The notes beneath the pieces were generated by a model. The model was not told where the DNA came from. It did not search any database and was given only the letters and a program-made list of their open reading frames with translations. Below, in pieces: positions 24,450 through 35,430 of a stretch of 64,000 bases of DNA. The DNA is from Lysinibacillus sp. SGAir0095 (lineage in GTDB: Bacteria > Bacillota > Bacilli > Bacillales_A > Planococcaceae), in NCBI RefSeq assembly GCF_005491425.1, contig NZ_CP028083.1, positions 2,814,001 through 2,878,000 on the forward strand, in the 5' to 3' direction. The stretch's first letter is position 1, and the number at the start of each line of letters is the position of its first letter. The position numbers were made by a program, and so were the translations under genes.

Positions 24450-25159
24450 AGGCTTTTTGGCTCCTCAAATTTATAGCCGATTCCTCTTATTGTTTTTATG
24501 AATTTTGGTTTACGGCTATTCTCCTCGATTTTATCTCGCAAATGACTAATATGCACATCAACAATTCGTGTATCCCCAGCAAAGTCATAATTCCATACTG
24601 CACTCAGAAGCTGATCTCTTGTTAGAACACGATTCTTGTTTTCTAAAAGATAAACGAGCAATTCAAATTCTTTTGGTGTAAACTCCAAAGACTCCTCATC
24701 AAGAAAAGCTTCGAACCGATTTGGAAATACTTGCAGTTTACCGAAGTGGTAAACAGCATTTTCCGGCTCTTCCTCCTCTTGCTGTTGAACAGGTGTAAAT
24801 CGGCGTAAAACTGCTTTTACACGTGCAATTACTTCACGTGGACTAAATGGTTTGGTCATATAATCGTCTGCACCTAGCTCTAAACCTAATACTTTATCAA
24901 ACTCATCATCTCGAGCTGTTAGCATAATGATAGGAATATTACGTTTTTGACTACGTAGCTCCTTACATACTTCCATTCCATCCATAGTCGGTAGCATTAA
25001 ATCTAGTAAGATTAAATCTGGCGAGTGCTCAATAGCCATATCAAGACCTACTTTTCCATCATGAGCAAGTAGTACTTCATATCCCCCGCGTTCTAAATTG
25101 TACTTCAATAACGTAGCGATTGATACTTCATCTTCTACGACTAAAATTGTTTTTAACAT
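24446..25159 (-). CDS. phoP: Phosphate-response regulator PhoP
   Basis: PhoP is an OmpR-family response regulator of the phosphate regulon. The 237-residue protein has a receiver domain with acidic pocket E9-D10, phospho-acceptor D53 (LILLDLMLPTMDG) and the conserved KPFSPREV lysine, then a winged-helix DNA-binding domain (VHISHLRDKIEENSRKPKFIKTIRGIGYKFE). The frame opens at 25192, but the first 11 codons are not conserved and the ATG at 25159 follows a GGAGG site. Partner phoR follows directly. mdh lies upstream as in B. subtilis, with a MaoC-like gene between. Confidence 0.95.
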   Translation of the reverse strand: MLKTILVVEDEVSIATLLKYNLERGGYEVLLAHDGKVGLDMAIEHSPDLILLDLMLPTMDGMEVCKELRSQKRNIPIIMLTARDDEFDKVLGLELGADDYMTKPFSPREVIARVKAVLRRFTPVQQQEEEEPENAVYHFGKLQVFPNRFEAFLDEESLEFTPKEFELLVYLLENKNRVLTRDQLLSAVWNYDFAGDTRIVDVHISHLRDKIEENSRKPKFIKTIRGIGYKFEEPKSL

Positions 25160-25213
25160 AAACAACCTCCAATGATGATTTGAAACCCCCATTTCAAATC
25201 AGAAAACAAAACT

Positions 25214-25633
25214 CTAATAAGGTGGTACTACTTTTAACACGCCATGCAATACCTGAACAATCTTTTCTTTAAATGCACTCACATATATTTCCACGAAATT
25301 TTGAGTTATATCAATATGCTGCACTTCAAGTAATATTTCAATTGTTTCATAATGATACACTGGCTCTAGATATATCAGGTTTTGTTCCCGAATATGAGAT
25401 CCAGGTCCAGGTAGATGCTTGGATATGGCAGAAGTAATGATTCCATTTAACATGATCGCTGGAACAATCGGCTTTTTGTACGGAGTGTCTAGCGCATAGT
25501 CATGTTGAATATATAGCGGATTATTATCGTTTGTTAAACCTAAATAAAGAAGTAAATCCTTGTCTTCAATCTTTTCATTTAACTGAATTTTTTCGCCAAT
25601 AGTCATTTCATCAATTTTCTTCCCTAGTTTCAT
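25214..25633 (-). CDS. MaoC-like hotdog-fold protein (putative enoyl-CoA hydratase)
   Basis: The product, about 139 residues, has the hotdog fold of MaoC/R-specific enoyl-CoA hydratases: GLTNDNNPLYIQHDYA approximates the catalytic hydratase segment (D...N...H), and PAIMLNGIITSAISKHLPGPGSHIREQNLIYLEPVY matches the conserved central helix and strand. Such enzymes hydrate trans-2-enoyl-CoA. A homologous gene is found between mdh and phoP in several Bacilli. The start is uncertain: the frame opens with TTG at 25651, but the ATG at 25633 has a slightly better purine site. No further function can be assigned. Confidence 0.75.
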   Translation of the reverse strand: MKLGKKIDEMTIGEKIQLNEKIEDKDLLLYLGLTNDNNPLYIQHDYALDTPYKKPIVPAIMLNGIITSAISKHLPGPGSHIREQNLIYLEPVYHYETIEILLEVQHIDITQNFVEIYVSAFKEKIVQVLHGVLKVVPPY

Positions 25634-25836
25634 ACCCTTACGTAGCAGCAATTAAGCAGCAACCCCTTCTCTTTCTCGATTACCTTCATAGTATCAATTT
25701 TTTTTGGAAATAACAATCTCTAGAAGTATTGAAAAATTTTAGTTTTTGTTAGAGTAAGGCTGTTTTGCTTACTGCAAAATTCGAGTAAGCAGCCCGCCTT
25801 TTAAGTTAGCTGTTATTTTCCAGCTCTGCGGAGTCG

Positions 25837-25871
25837 CAAAAAAAAAAAAAGCGAGTGAGAATCTCCCACCC
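25837..25871 (-). terminator. Terminator of mdh
   Basis: The minus strand forms an 8-bp stem (complement of 25864-25871 with 25853-25860, two G-U pairs, 3-base loop) followed by a run of 13 T residues (25838-25850 complement). It lies just after the mdh stop. Confidence 0.85.
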
Positions 25872-25888
25872 GATGATCAACCATATCC

Positions 25889-26827
25889 TTATTCTAAAAC
25901 GCTCATTACTTCTCTCACCGCTTCGGCAGATAGATCTAGTGCCCTTTTTTCTTTTTCAGTTAACTCAAGTTCAAAGATTTTCTCTATTCCACTTGCGCCA
26001 AGCAATGTTGGTACTCCAAGATAGATGCCATCGTAACCGAACTCACCTTCCAAATATGCGATAGACGGTAGGACACGCTTCTGATCTTTTATGATTGCTT
26101 CAGCCATTTCTACAAGGGCTGCAGCCGGTGCATAGTATGCGGAGCCATTTCCAAGGAGGTTTACGATTTCTCCTCCACCAACTCTAGTGCGTTGTACAAT
26201 TTCTTCTAAACGTTCCGGAGCTATTAATGATTCTAATGGAATTCCACCAGCATTTGAGTATCGAGTAAGAGGAACCATTGTATCTCCGTGTCCACCTAAA
26301 ACAAAACCTTTGATATCTTTTACGGAGATATTTAACTCTTCTGCAACAAATGCACAGAAGCGAGCTGTATCTAATACACCAGATTGTCCAATTACACGAT
26401 TTTTAGGGAATCCTGTTTCTTTAAATACGGTATAGGTCATGGCATCAACTGGATTTGTTAAAACGAGTATTGTTGCATTAGGGGAATGCATCGCAATCTC
26501 ACCTGCAACAGTTTTCATCACCTTTTGATTTATTTGAACTAAATCATCTCGACTCATGCCAGGCTTTCGAGCAACACCAGCGGTAATAATCACTAAATCA
26601 GAATCAGCAGTATCAGCGTAATTGGAAGTACCCAACACATACGAATCAAATCCTTGTACTGGCGCTGCTTCCCACATATCTAGCGCTTTTCCTTTTGTTG
26701 GGTTCTCAGCTTGTGGTATATCCACTAATACGACATCCCCTAACTCTTTTTGAGCTGCCAAGAACGCTGCTGTAGCTCCAGTGAACCCTGCACCAATGAC
26801 AGAAATTTTTTTACGCTTTAGAGACAT
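25889..26827 (-). CDS. mdh: Malate dehydrogenase
   Basis: Mdh oxidises malate to oxaloacetate with NAD in the TCA cycle. The 312-residue protein has the Rossmann motif GAGFTGAT (12-19), the mobile-loop arginine pair ([11 protein letters not shown]), and the catalytic histidine in [11 protein letters not shown]; the loop is of the malate rather than lactate type. Start ATG 26827 has an AAAGGAG site. It is the third gene of the citZ-icd-mdh order but has an upstream terminator after icd, so it is probably also transcribed from its own promoter. Confidence 0.96.
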   Translation of the reverse strand: MSLKRKKISVIGAGFTGATAAFLAAQKELGDVVLVDIPQAENPTKGKALDMWEAAPVQGFDSYVLGTSNYADTADSDLVIITAGVARKPGMSRDDLVQINQKVMKTVAGEIAMHSPNATILVLTNPVDAMTYTVFKETGFPKNRVIGQSGVLDTARFCAFVAEELNISVKDIKGFVLGGHGDTMVPLTRYSNAGGIPLESLIAPERLEEIVQRTRVGGGEIVNLLGNGSAYYAPAAALVEMAEAIIKDQKRVLPSIAYLEGEFGYDGIYLGVPTLLGASGIEKIFELELTEKEKRALDLSAEAVREVMSVLE

Positions 26828-26965
26828 AATGTAAACACTCCTTTTGGGATTGAGTTATTTAGTGCTCATTTTTTAGGGAAACAGTAACTATGCTACTCTT
26901 TTAAAACTGGATTGAGAAATTATCCATCTAAACTTAATATATCCAAAATAGAAAGAAATAAAAAG

Positions 26966-27020
26966 AAGGGTAGCTAATATTTCATAAAGTATTACTACTT
27001 TATTTATAAAAGCTACCCTT
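26966..27020 (-). terminator. Terminator after icd
   Basis: Perfect 10-bp arms AAGGGTAGCT (26966-26975) and AGCTACCCTT (27011-27020) with T-rich ends on both strands, 40 bases after the icd stop. The 35-base loop is long. Confidence 0.75.
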
Positions 27021-27059
27021 TTTTTATATTACAATATTAATTTTGCCAGAAGCTAAGAA

Positions 27060-28319
27060 TTAAAGGTTTTTGATTAATTCGTTAGCGAACTCTGAACATT
27101 TAACTTCTGTAGCACCATCCATTAAACGAGCAAAGTCATAAGTTACAACTTTAGAAGCAATTGTTTTTTCTACAGAGTTAGTGATTAAATCTGCAGCTTC
27201 TTGCCATCCTAAATGTTCAAGCATTAATACACCTGAAAGTAATACAGAAGATGGGTTAACTTTGTCTTGACCAGCATATTTAGGAGCTGTACCGTGAGTA
27301 GCTTCGAAGATCGCATGTCCAGTTACATAGTTAATGTTAGCTCCTGGAGCGATACCGATACCACCAACTTGTGCAGCTAGTGCGTCAGAGATATAGTCAC
27401 CATTTAAGTTCATTGTAGCAACTACATCGAACTCATTTGGACGAGTTAAGATTTGTTGTAAGAAGATATCAGCGATAGAATCTTTTACGATTACTTTACC
27501 AGCAGCTACAGCTTCGTCTTGAGCTTTGTTAGCAGCTTCTACGCCTTCAGCTTCTTTAATTCTGTCATATTGATCCCAAGTGAATACTTGATCGCCATAT
27601 TCACGCTCAGCTAAATCATAACCCCATTGCTTGAATCCACCTTCAGTGAATTTCATGATGTTACCTTTGTGTACTAAAGTTAATGATGGACGATTATGTT
27701 TAATAGCGTACTCGATAGCAGAACGCACTAAACGTTCAGTACCTTCTTTTGATACTGGTTTAATACCGATACCTGAAGTTTCTGGGAAACGGATTTTGTT
27801 AACACCCATTTCTTCTTTTAAGAAGTTGATAACTTTTTTCACTTCTTCAGAACCTTGAGCATACTCGATACCAGCATAGATATCTTCAGTATTTTCACGG
27901 AAAATTACCATGTCAACATCTTCTGGTTTTTTAACTGGAGATGGTACACCTTCGAAGTGACGTACTGGACGTAAGCAAACATATAAGTCAAGTTGTTGAC
28001 GTAATGCTACGTTTAAAGAACGGATACCGCCACCGATTGGCGTTGTAAGAGGACCTTTAATAGCGATTAAGTATTCGTTTATTTTATCTAAAGTTTCTTG
28101 TGGTAACCATTCGCCTGTTTGGTTGAATGCTTTTTCACCAGCAAGAACTTCTAACCATTCAATTTTCTTTTCACCATTATAAGCTTTTTCAACAGCTGCA
28201 TCGATTACACGAGATGCTGCAACCCAGATATCTGGACCAATTCCGTCTCCTTCGATGAAAGGAATCGTTGGATTATTTGGTACTTGAAGTGCACCGTTTT
28301 CTACTACAATTTTAGACAT
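27060..28319 (-). CDS. icd: Isocitrate dehydrogenase (NADP-dependent)
   Basis: Icd decarboxylates isocitrate to 2-oxoglutarate, producing NADPH. The 419-residue protein is of the bacterial homodimeric type: [11 protein letters not shown] near the N-terminus, the substrate loop [25 protein letters not shown] with the serine contacted by isocitrate, [14 protein letters not shown], and the [11 protein letters not shown] nucleotide-site motif. It begins 78 bases after citZ with a GGGAGG site; a 12-bp hairpin lies in that gap. Operon arrangement matches B. subtilis citZ-icd(citC)-mdh. Confidence 0.96.
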   Translation of the reverse strand: MSKIVVENGALQVPNNPTIPFIEGDGIGPDIWVAASRVIDAAVEKAYNGEKKIEWLEVLAGEKAFNQTGEWLPQETLDKINEYLIAIKGPLTTPIGGGIRSLNVALRQQLDLYVCLRPVRHFEGVPSPVKKPEDVDMVIFRENTEDIYAGIEYAQGSEEVKKVINFLKEEMGVNKIRFPETSGIGIKPVSKEGTERLVRSAIEYAIKHNRPSLTLVHKGNIMKFTEGGFKQWGYDLAEREYGDQVFTWDQYDRIKEAEGVEAANKAQDEAVAAGKVIVKDSIADIFLQQILTRPNEFDVVATMNLNGDYISDALAAQVGGIGIAPGANINYVTGHAIFEATHGTAPKYAGQDKVNPSSVLLSGVLMLEHLGWQEAADLITNSVEKTIASKVVTYDFARLMDGATEVKCSEFANELIKNL

Positions 28320-28346
28320 AGATGTTGCCTCCCTATTTTCATAAAT

Positions 28347-28372
28347 CTAGGACTGTGATTTCACAGTCCTAG
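28347..28372 (-). other. Intercistronic hairpin between citZ and icd
   Basis: Perfect 12-bp arms CTAGGACTGTGA (28347-28358) and TCACAGTCCTAG (28361-28372) with a 2-base centre. There is no T tract on the minus strand, so it is more likely an mRNA processing or stability element than a terminator. Confidence 0.7.
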
Positions 28373-28397
28373 ACAATTCTAACATATTTTCAAAAAA

Positions 28398-29513
28398 TTA
28401 TCTTTCATCGATTGATACATATTTTTGCATTCCTGGTCCAACATATTCTGCACGAGGACGAATCAAACGATTATTAGCATATTGCTCTAAGATATGTGCA
28501 ATCCAACCTGAAGTACGAGATACTGCAAAGATTGGTGTGAATAAGTCATGTTCAATTCCCAATGAATCATAAACTGATGCAGAGAAGAAATCTACGTTTG
28601 CAGGAAGTTTCTTTTGTTCAACAATCATGTCATGGATTTTAACTGACATATCATATAATTCTGGTTTACCAGTTAGTTTAGTTAATTTTTCGCTCATTAG
28701 GCGTAAGTGTTTTGCACGTGGATCACCTTTACGATATACGCGGTGACCGAAGCCCATGATTTTTTCTTTGTTATCTAATTTAGTTTGGATATAAGTTTCA
28801 ACATTATCAATAGAACCGATTTCAGATAACATTTTCATAACTTGCTCGTTAGCTCCACCGTGAAGAGGACCTTTTAAAGCGCCGATAGCTGAAGTAATAC
28901 CAGAATATACATCTGATAATGTCGCTACGCAAACACGTGCTGTAAATGTAGAAGCGTTTAATTCATGGTCAGCATGTAATACTAATGCTTTGTTGAATGC
29001 TTCGATTTCGATAGGTGCTGGTTCTTTACCATGTAACATATATAAGAAGTTTGCAGCATATCCTAATTCAGGTTTTGGTGCAATTGGTTCTAATCCTTTA
29101 CGGATGCGAGAGAAACCAGTTACTACTGTAGCAATTTTAGCTTGTAGACGAATTGCTTTACGGTAGTTTGCTTCAGGAGACATTTCATCTGCTTCTGAAT
29201 CATAAACACCTAATAATGAAATAGCTGAACGAAGAGCTGCCATTGGATGTACTGTATCTAGTGGGTATGATTTGAATTGGTCAAAGATAGCTTGAGGTAC
29301 TTCAGCATTTTCTGCTAATTCTTTAGTTAACTCAAGCAATTCGTCTTTTTTTGGTAAACGTGTATGCCAAAGTAAATATACTACCTCTTCAAATGTAGCA
29401 TTTTCAGTTAAATCATCAATATCATATCCAACGTATGTAAGTGTGTCATCGATAATTGAACTGATTTTAGTTTCTGCAGCTACGATACCTTCTAAACCAC
29501 GTGTTGCTGTCAT
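28398..29513 (-). CDS. citZ: Citrate synthase
   Basis: CitZ condenses acetyl-CoA and oxaloacetate. The 371-residue protein has the conserved active-site regions: LHADHELNASTF, KGPLHGGANEQV, MGFGHRVYRKGDPRA and VDFFSASVYDSLGI with the catalytic aspartate. Length and sequence match the major Gram-positive citrate synthase. The start at 29513 follows AGAGGGAG. A SigA promoter and two cre-like sites lie upstream, in line with CcpA repression of citZ known in B. subtilis. It leads the citZ-icd unit. Confidence 0.96.
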   Translation of the reverse strand: MTATRGLEGIVAAETKISSIIDDTLTYVGYDIDDLTENATFEEVVYLLWHTRLPKKDELLELTKELAENAEVPQAIFDQFKSYPLDTVHPMAALRSAISLLGVYDSEADEMSPEANYRKAIRLQAKIATVVTGFSRIRKGLEPIAPKPELGYAANFLYMLHGKEPAPIEIEAFNKALVLHADHELNASTFTARVCVATLSDVYSGITSAIGALKGPLHGGANEQVMKMLSEIGSIDNVETYIQTKLDNKEKIMGFGHRVYRKGDPRAKHLRLMSEKLTKLTGKPELYDMSVKIHDMIVEQKKLPANVDFFSASVYDSLGIEHDLFTPIFAVSRTSGWIAHILEQYANNRLIRPRAEYVGPGMQKYVSIDER

Positions 29514-29548
29514 AAAAAATCGCTCCCTCTTTATAAAAAGATTTTAGT

Positions 29549-29562
29549 TGTAAGTGCTTTCT
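29549..29562 (+). promoter_or_regulatory. cre-like site in the citZ leader
   Basis: TGTAAGTGCTTTCT matches 12 of 14 positions of TGWAANCGNTNWCA. It lies about 36-49 bases upstream of the citZ start codon, inside the predicted leader, where CcpA could act as a roadblock. Confidence 0.5.
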
Positions 29563-29605
29563 TTTTGTAGCACCTAGAAATAATTCTGCTCATGTGAACC
29601 TATAA

Positions 29606-29619
29606 GTAAATCGCTTACA
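29606..29619 (-). promoter_or_regulatory. cre-like site at the citZ transcription start
   Basis: Minus-strand TGTAAGCGATTTAC has the central CG and matches 12 of 14 cre positions. It directly follows the predicted -10 box, so it overlaps the expected transcription start. Confidence 0.6.
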
Positions 29620-29625
29620 TCTCAT

Positions 29626-29654
29626 ATTATAATAAATTTTGACGTCTTTGTGAA
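29626..29654 (-). promoter_or_regulatory. SigA-type promoter of citZ
   Basis: Minus-strand -35 TTCACA (29649-29654), 17-bp spacer and perfect -10 TATAAT (29626-29631). This predicts a start near 29619 and a leader of about 105 bases. Confidence 0.75.
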
Positions 29655-29764
29655 TGAAATTAAATGAAATTAAGAAAAAAGTGATTAGTTAATGAAAAAC
29701 TCGTTTAAAGAAGAAAAAAGAGTCTGAAACGAGATATGAATTACATAAGTTAGAGGTGGGAATT

Positions 29765-30733
29765 TTGCAAACAAGTAAAAAAAACTCTTTTCCTTACAAA
29801 AAGCATCTAAAGTATCTACTGTTAATTTTATATTTTGTTATTTTATGGCTCATATTACCCGTATCTTTAGCCATATTTTTCGCTTATTTTTTGTATCCGA
29901 TTATCAACTTTTTTCATAAATACTTAAGAATACCATACATATTAAGTGCTACCCTGGTTTCAGCATTAATATTCATATCAACATATGTATTCTTTTATAT
30001 GACGATCCAAAGCATCATTTCTATTTACCCTGAAGTAAAGGTACAGGTTCAGAATCTAGATATTCTAAATTCAGGAGATCATATTTTATTGGAGACTATA
30101 TTTAATAAGTCCCTTTCTTATATTGACGGTGCCATTATGGGCATCGCGAATGTATTACAGGATATCCTGTCCTATATAATTGAACTTTTTATATTTATTG
30201 TTGCTTTCTTCTTTTCGATTTTTGAATCAAGAAACAATCGATATTGGTTTTTCACTTATATTCCAAAACAATATCGCGATGAATGGAAAGGCTATTTTTC
30301 TAAAGCAACAAATCTTTTCGGCTATTTTCTTTTTGTTGAATTTCAATTATTTTTCATTACGTTCATCTTATTGAGCTGTGGACTAGCCTTATTGCAATTT
30401 GAGCATCCAATTAATAAATCCTTTTTAATTTCTTTGGCGGATGCCCTGCCATTTTTCGGAATTGGCTTATTCCTTATTCCTATTGCCATTTACTTCTTTG
30501 TTATTGGTGAAAAATTTCTTTGTTTAGCCTTGGTTATCCTCTATATTTTTATACAAATATCAAGGCAAATCGCCGAGTCGCTATTATGGGCATCAACCTT
30601 CCATATTAGGACTGTACACACATTTTTTATAAGTGCTGCATCTATCCTGCTATTTGGTGTTTACGGAATATTAATTAGTCCATTCCTTTTACTGATTGCG
30701 GTTAAACTCAAACAAAAATCTATCTATGAATAA
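29765..30733 (+). CDS. AI-2E family membrane protein (YtvI-like)
   Basis: The roughly 322-residue protein has about seven to eight hydrophobic helices and belongs to the AI-2E/UPF0118 permease family by its pattern (two N-terminal helices, a soluble region around 80-130, then a helical bundle with ALPFFGIGLFLIPIAIYFF and GVYGILISPFLLL). YtvI occupies this position in B. subtilis. Some relatives transport autoinducer-2 or Na+/H+, but the substrate here is unknown. The frame opens with GTG at 29756, but that codon lies inside the AGAGGTGG ribosome site, so TTG at 29765 is the likelier start. Its 3' end overlaps fxsA tail to tail by 14 bases. Confidence 0.78.
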   Translation: MQTSKKNSFPYKKHLKYLLLILYFVILWLILPVSLAIFFAYFLYPIINFFHKYLRIPYILSATLVSALIFISTYVFFYMTIQSIISIYPEVKVQVQNLDILNSGDHILLETIFNKSLSYIDGAIMGIANVLQDILSYIIELFIFIVAFFFSIFESRNNRYWFFTYIPKQYRDEWKGYFSKATNLFGYFLFVEFQLFFITFILLSCGLALLQFEHPINKSFLISLADALPFFGIGLFLIPIAIYFFVIGEKFLCLALVILYIFIQISRQIAESLLWASTFHIRTVHTFFISAASILLFGVYGILISPFLLLIAVKLKQKSIYE

Positions 30734-31109
30734 TGAACGCCTGACCATTTTTCAATTTCTTTCTTAGCCAATAATAGATGACGGGCTTATATAATTTTCT
30801 TGTAAACGGAATGATTAAGGAAAAACCAATAAGATCCGTCAAAAAACCTGGAGTTACTAATAAAACACCACCTACAAATATTAAAAACGTATCAATAATT
30901 GCTACTCCAGGTGGATTTCCTTCTGATACACTGTTTTGCAAATTACGCACTGATTGGATACCTTGCTTTTTAGCAACGATCACCCCAATAACACTGGTAA
31001 GTATTATTAACAATAAGGTATTAAATACACCTAGTGCTTTTCCCACTACTATAAACATAGCTATCTCTACTAATATTGCTGCTATAAACACGCCTAGTAC
31101 TTTACGCAA
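30720..31109 (-). CDS. fxsA: FxsA family membrane protein
   Basis: The 129-residue protein has four hydrophobic segments and the FxsA hallmarks GGVLLVTPGFLTDLIGFSLIIPFTR and SVIGVIVAKKQG. FxsA was named for suppressing F-plasmid exclusion of phage T7 when overproduced; its normal role is unknown. The homologue in B. subtilis (ytzA) lies between ytvI and pyk, as here. It starts at TTG 31109 after a GGAGGT site. The last 14 bases overlap the convergent gene. Confidence 0.9.
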   Translation of the reverse strand: MRKVLGVFIAAILVEIAMFIVVGKALGVFNTLLLIILTSVIGVIVAKKQGIQSVRNLQNSVSEGNPPGVAIIDTFLIFVGGVLLVTPGFLTDLIGFSLIIPFTRKLYKPVIYYWLRKKLKNGQAFIIHR

Positions 31110-31193
31110 GTGATTAAACCTCCATTTTAAAGAGTATTTCTATAGTATATACGCTTTCTTAGGATAAAAGTTTCAATTTGACTCTAGGATAAT

Positions 31194-31229
31194 AAAGGGA
31201 GCATACTCAAAATTTGAGATGCTCCCTTT
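31194..31229 (-). terminator. Terminator of pfkA-pyk
   Basis: Very long stem: AAAGGGAGCAT...CTCAAA pairs with TTTGAG...ATGCTCCCTTT (31194-31211, 31213-31229) with a short loop. The T tract on the minus strand is brief (TTTATT). It lies just after the pyk stop. Confidence 0.8.
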
Positions 31230-31245
31230 GAAGTACTATTCCACT

Positions 31246-33006
31246 CTATAATACACTCGCATGGCCTTTATAAATTACACCTGTTTCTGCATCCATTGTT
31301 ATTTCCTGACCATGACGGATTAATGTTGTTGCTTCACTAACTCCCACAATGACAGGAATACCCAGGCTTAGGCCAACTACAGCAGCATGACTTGTTAGAC
31401 CGCCTTCTTCTGTAATAATCCCTGCACATTTCTTAATGGCGTCCATCATTTCACGATCAGTACCAACAGTTACTAAAATAGCATCCTCAGCATCGTAGCT
31501 TCGTGCTTCTTCAGCATTTTTCACTACTAGTGCCTTACCTACAACTGAAAGCTTACCTACTCCTTGACCTTTAGCCAATAAGTCTCCAATTACATGGACT
31601 TTCATCAAGTTTGTCGTTCCAGCTTCACCAACAGGAACACCAGCTGTAATGATCACTACATCTCCATGATCAACATAGCCATACTTCAATGCTTCATCCA
31701 CCGATAACTCTAAGATTTCGTCAGTTGTTGTCACTTTTGGTGTTACGATTGGTGTTACGCCCCAAACAAGAGTTAGCTTTTGAGCCGTTGAAGGGATATT
31801 CGTAATCGCAATAATTGGAACTCCTGGGCGATATTTTGCAATCATTCGTGCAGTAGTACCACTTGCTGTAGGTGCAAGTACAGATTTCACCCCAAGGTTA
31901 ATCGATGTATAGGCTACAGCTTGAGATAGAGCTTCAGTCATTGTCGATCCTCGCTCTTTACTGCGTGTATTAACAATTGTTCGATAGTCCAATGAATTCT
32001 CGGTATACTCTGCAATTTTATTCATCGTAGTGACAGATTCAACTGGATAAAGACCGGCAGCCGTCTCTCCTGAAAGCATAATGGCATCGGTTCCATCAAA
32101 AATTGCATTGGCAACGTCACTTGCTTCTGCACGAGTTGGACGTGGATTACGCTGCATTGAATCTAGCATTTGAGTAGCAGTAATGACCGGTTTACCTACT
32201 AAGTTACATTTTTTAATAAGTGATTTTTGAACAAGCGGCACTTCTTCTGCTGGAATTTCAACACCTAAATCCCCACGTGCAACCATCAATCCGTCCGAAA
32301 CCTCAATGATTTCATCAATATGGTCTACACCCTCTTGGTTCTCAATCTTAGGTATGATTTGAATATGGCTACCACCATTTTGTTCAAGTAGTTCGCGAAT
32401 TTCAAGAACGTCTTTCGGTGTACGTACAAAGGAAGCTGCAATAAAATCTACACCCTGCTCAATACCAAATAGAATATCCTGTGCATCCTTTTCTGTAATC
32501 CCAGGAAGTTTTACTGATACGCCAGGAACGTTGACACCTTTTTTATTTTTTAATAGGCCTGCATTTTCCACAATTGTATGGATTAAACCTTTTTCTAAAT
32601 CCTTAGCTAGAACGCGAAGTTCAATTAGACCATCATCTAATAGAATGCGATCATTTTGATCAACATCTTCAATTAAGTTCTCATACGTAACAGAGAAGCT
32701 GCTTTCATTTCCCAAAACTTCAGTCATTGAAATATCGATCACTTGTCCTTGTTTAAGATGCAGCTCTCCATTCTCCATTGTATGTGTACGAATTTCAGGA
32801 CCCTTTGTATCAAGTAAGATCCCAACTGGTTTATTCAGTTTTTGAGCCACTTCTCGAATTGTCGCGATTCTAACTGCGTGCTCTTCATGATTCCCATGTG
32901 AAAAGTTTAATCTTGCAACATTCATGCCTGCTTCCATTAATTTAGTAAGCATTTCTGGTGATTCACTTGCTGGACCTATTGTACATACGATTTTTGTTTT
33001 TCTCAT
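31246..33006 (-). CDS. pyk: Pyruvate kinase with C-terminal PEP-utiliser domain
   Basis: Pyruvate kinase makes ATP and pyruvate from phosphoenolpyruvate. Residues 1 to about 475 form the standard enzyme ([14 protein letters not shown] start, [38 protein letters not shown]). The final 110 residues add the extra domain typical of Bacillus-type enzymes, resembling the PEP-synthase mobile domain ([26 protein letters not shown]) with its histidine. At 586 residues the length matches the Bacillus form. It follows pfkA by 24 bases with a GGAGAG site, so the two glycolytic genes form an operon. Confidence 0.97.
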   Translation of the reverse strand: MRKTKIVCTIGPASESPEMLTKLMEAGMNVARLNFSHGNHEEHAVRIATIREVAQKLNKPVGILLDTKGPEIRTHTMENGELHLKQGQVIDISMTEVLGNESSFSVTYENLIEDVDQNDRILLDDGLIELRVLAKDLEKGLIHTIVENAGLLKNKKGVNVPGVSVKLPGITEKDAQDILFGIEQGVDFIAASFVRTPKDVLEIRELLEQNGGSHIQIIPKIENQEGVDHIDEIIEVSDGLMVARGDLGVEIPAEEVPLVQKSLIKKCNLVGKPVITATQMLDSMQRNPRPTRAEASDVANAIFDGTDAIMLSGETAAGLYPVESVTTMNKIAEYTENSLDYRTIVNTRSKERGSTMTEALSQAVAYTSINLGVKSVLAPTASGTTARMIAKYRPGVPIIAITNIPSTAQKLTLVWGVTPIVTPKVTTTDEILELSVDEALKYGYVDHGDVVIITAGVPVGEAGTTNLMKVHVIGDLLAKGQGVGKLSVVGKALVVKNAEEARSYDAEDAILVTVGTDREMMDAIKKCAGIITEEGGLTSHAAVVGLSLGIPVIVGVSEATTLIRHGQEITMDAETGVIYKGHASVL

Positions 33007-33030
33007 AGTTTTCTCTCCGTTTGCTTTTAA

Positions 33031-34381
<1,351 letters not shown>

Positions 34382-34411
34382 AAAACGACAAAATCCAATT
34401 TGGATTTTGTC
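34382..34411 (-). terminator. Terminator of the fadR-accD-accA operon
   Basis: Perfect 12-bp arms GACAAAATCCAA and TTGGATTTTGTC (34387-34411 with one central base) followed on the minus strand by eight T residues. It lies 45 bases after the accA stop. Confidence 0.9.
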
Positions 34412-34455
34412 ATTTTACTTTATCAACCATCGAAATTTTAAAATAGCTGCATGCA

Positions 34456-35430
34456 TTAAGATTGGTTAACTTCTTCTTCTTCTATGAATTCGCCTATTTT
34501 TCTGAATTTATCGTAACGATCATTAATAAGTTCTGATTCAGATAGACTATTCAATTCTGTTAATGCATTGTCAATACATTCTTTAAGTTCTTTAGCTTGA
34601 GCTTGTACATCTCGGTGTGCTCCCCCAGCAACCTCAGTGACAATGCCATCAATTATATCCATGTCTTTTAAATCAAAAGCAGTGATTTTCATAGCTTCTG
34701 CTGCTTGTTTCGCTAAAGTGGCATCTTTCCATAGAATGGATGCTGCACCTTCAGGAGATATTACGGAATAAGTTGAATTCTCAAGCATAAATAATCTATT
34801 TGCTACCCCTAATGCTAACGCTCCCCCACTGCCGCCTTCACCAATAACTACACTGATTACCGGAACCTTAAGTCCAGCCATTTCTAAAAGATTTTTTGCT
34901 ATGGCTTCACTTTGACCACGTTCCTCTGCGGCTTTACCTGGATAGGCTCCCTTTGTATCAATAAAACAAATAATTGGTCGTTTAAATTTCTCTGCTTGCT
35001 TCATTAAGCGTAATGCTTTTCGATACCCCTCTGGATGTGGCATTCCAAAATTACGACGTATGTTTTCTTTTGTTGTTTTACCCCTTTGATGTCCAATAAT
35101 CGTAATTGGCTGCCCATTAAAACTCGCTATTCCCCCAATGATTGCTTCGTCATCTCCAAAGAGGCGATCACCGTGTAACTCGATAAAATCAGAGAAAATT
35201 TCATTAATATAGTCCAATGTTGTTGGACGTTGTGCATGTCGAGCTACTTGCACTCTATCCCATGGCTCCATATTTGTGTAAATTTTCGCTTCCAACTGCT
35301 GGAGTCTTGTTTCAAGTGTTTCAATTTCAGATGACATATCGACTTCTGCATTTTTAGCAATTTCTTTTAGTTCATCAATTTTTTCGCGAAGCTTTACTAC
35401 TGGTTCTTCGAAGTCAAGTGATTTAGACAT
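34456..35430 (-). CDS. accA: Acetyl-CoA carboxylase carboxyltransferase subunit alpha
   Basis: AccA and AccD transfer the carboxyl group from biotin carrier to acetyl-CoA, forming malonyl-CoA for fatty-acid synthesis. The 324-residue protein has an N-terminal coiled coil ([18 protein letters not shown]), the RPTTLDYI segment, [30 protein letters not shown] split over the core, and the oxyanion-hole region [16 protein letters not shown]. It overlaps the end of accD by eight bases. Start 35430 has an AAAGGAGG site. Confidence 0.97.
   Translation of the reverse strand: MSKSLDFEEPVVKLREKIDELKEIAKNAEVDMSSEIETLETRLQQLEAKIYTNMEPWDRVQVARHAQRPTTLDYINEIFSDFIELHGDRLFGDDEAIIGGIASFNGQPITIIGHQRGKTTKENIRRNFGMPHPEGYRKALRLMKQAEKFKRPIICFIDTKGAYPGKAAEERGQSEAIAKNLLEMAGLKVPVISVVIGEGGSGGALALGVANRLFMLENSTYSVISPEGAASILWKDATLAKQAAEAMKITAFDLKDMDIIDGIVTEVAGGAHRDVQAQAKELKECIDNALTELNSLSESELINDRYDKFRKIGEFIEEEEVNQS

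Noticed and set aside
29700-29733. Hairpin CTCGTTT / AAACGAG before the YtvI-like gene
   Set aside because: Short stem with a 20-base loop and no T tract; too weak to call as a terminator or switch.
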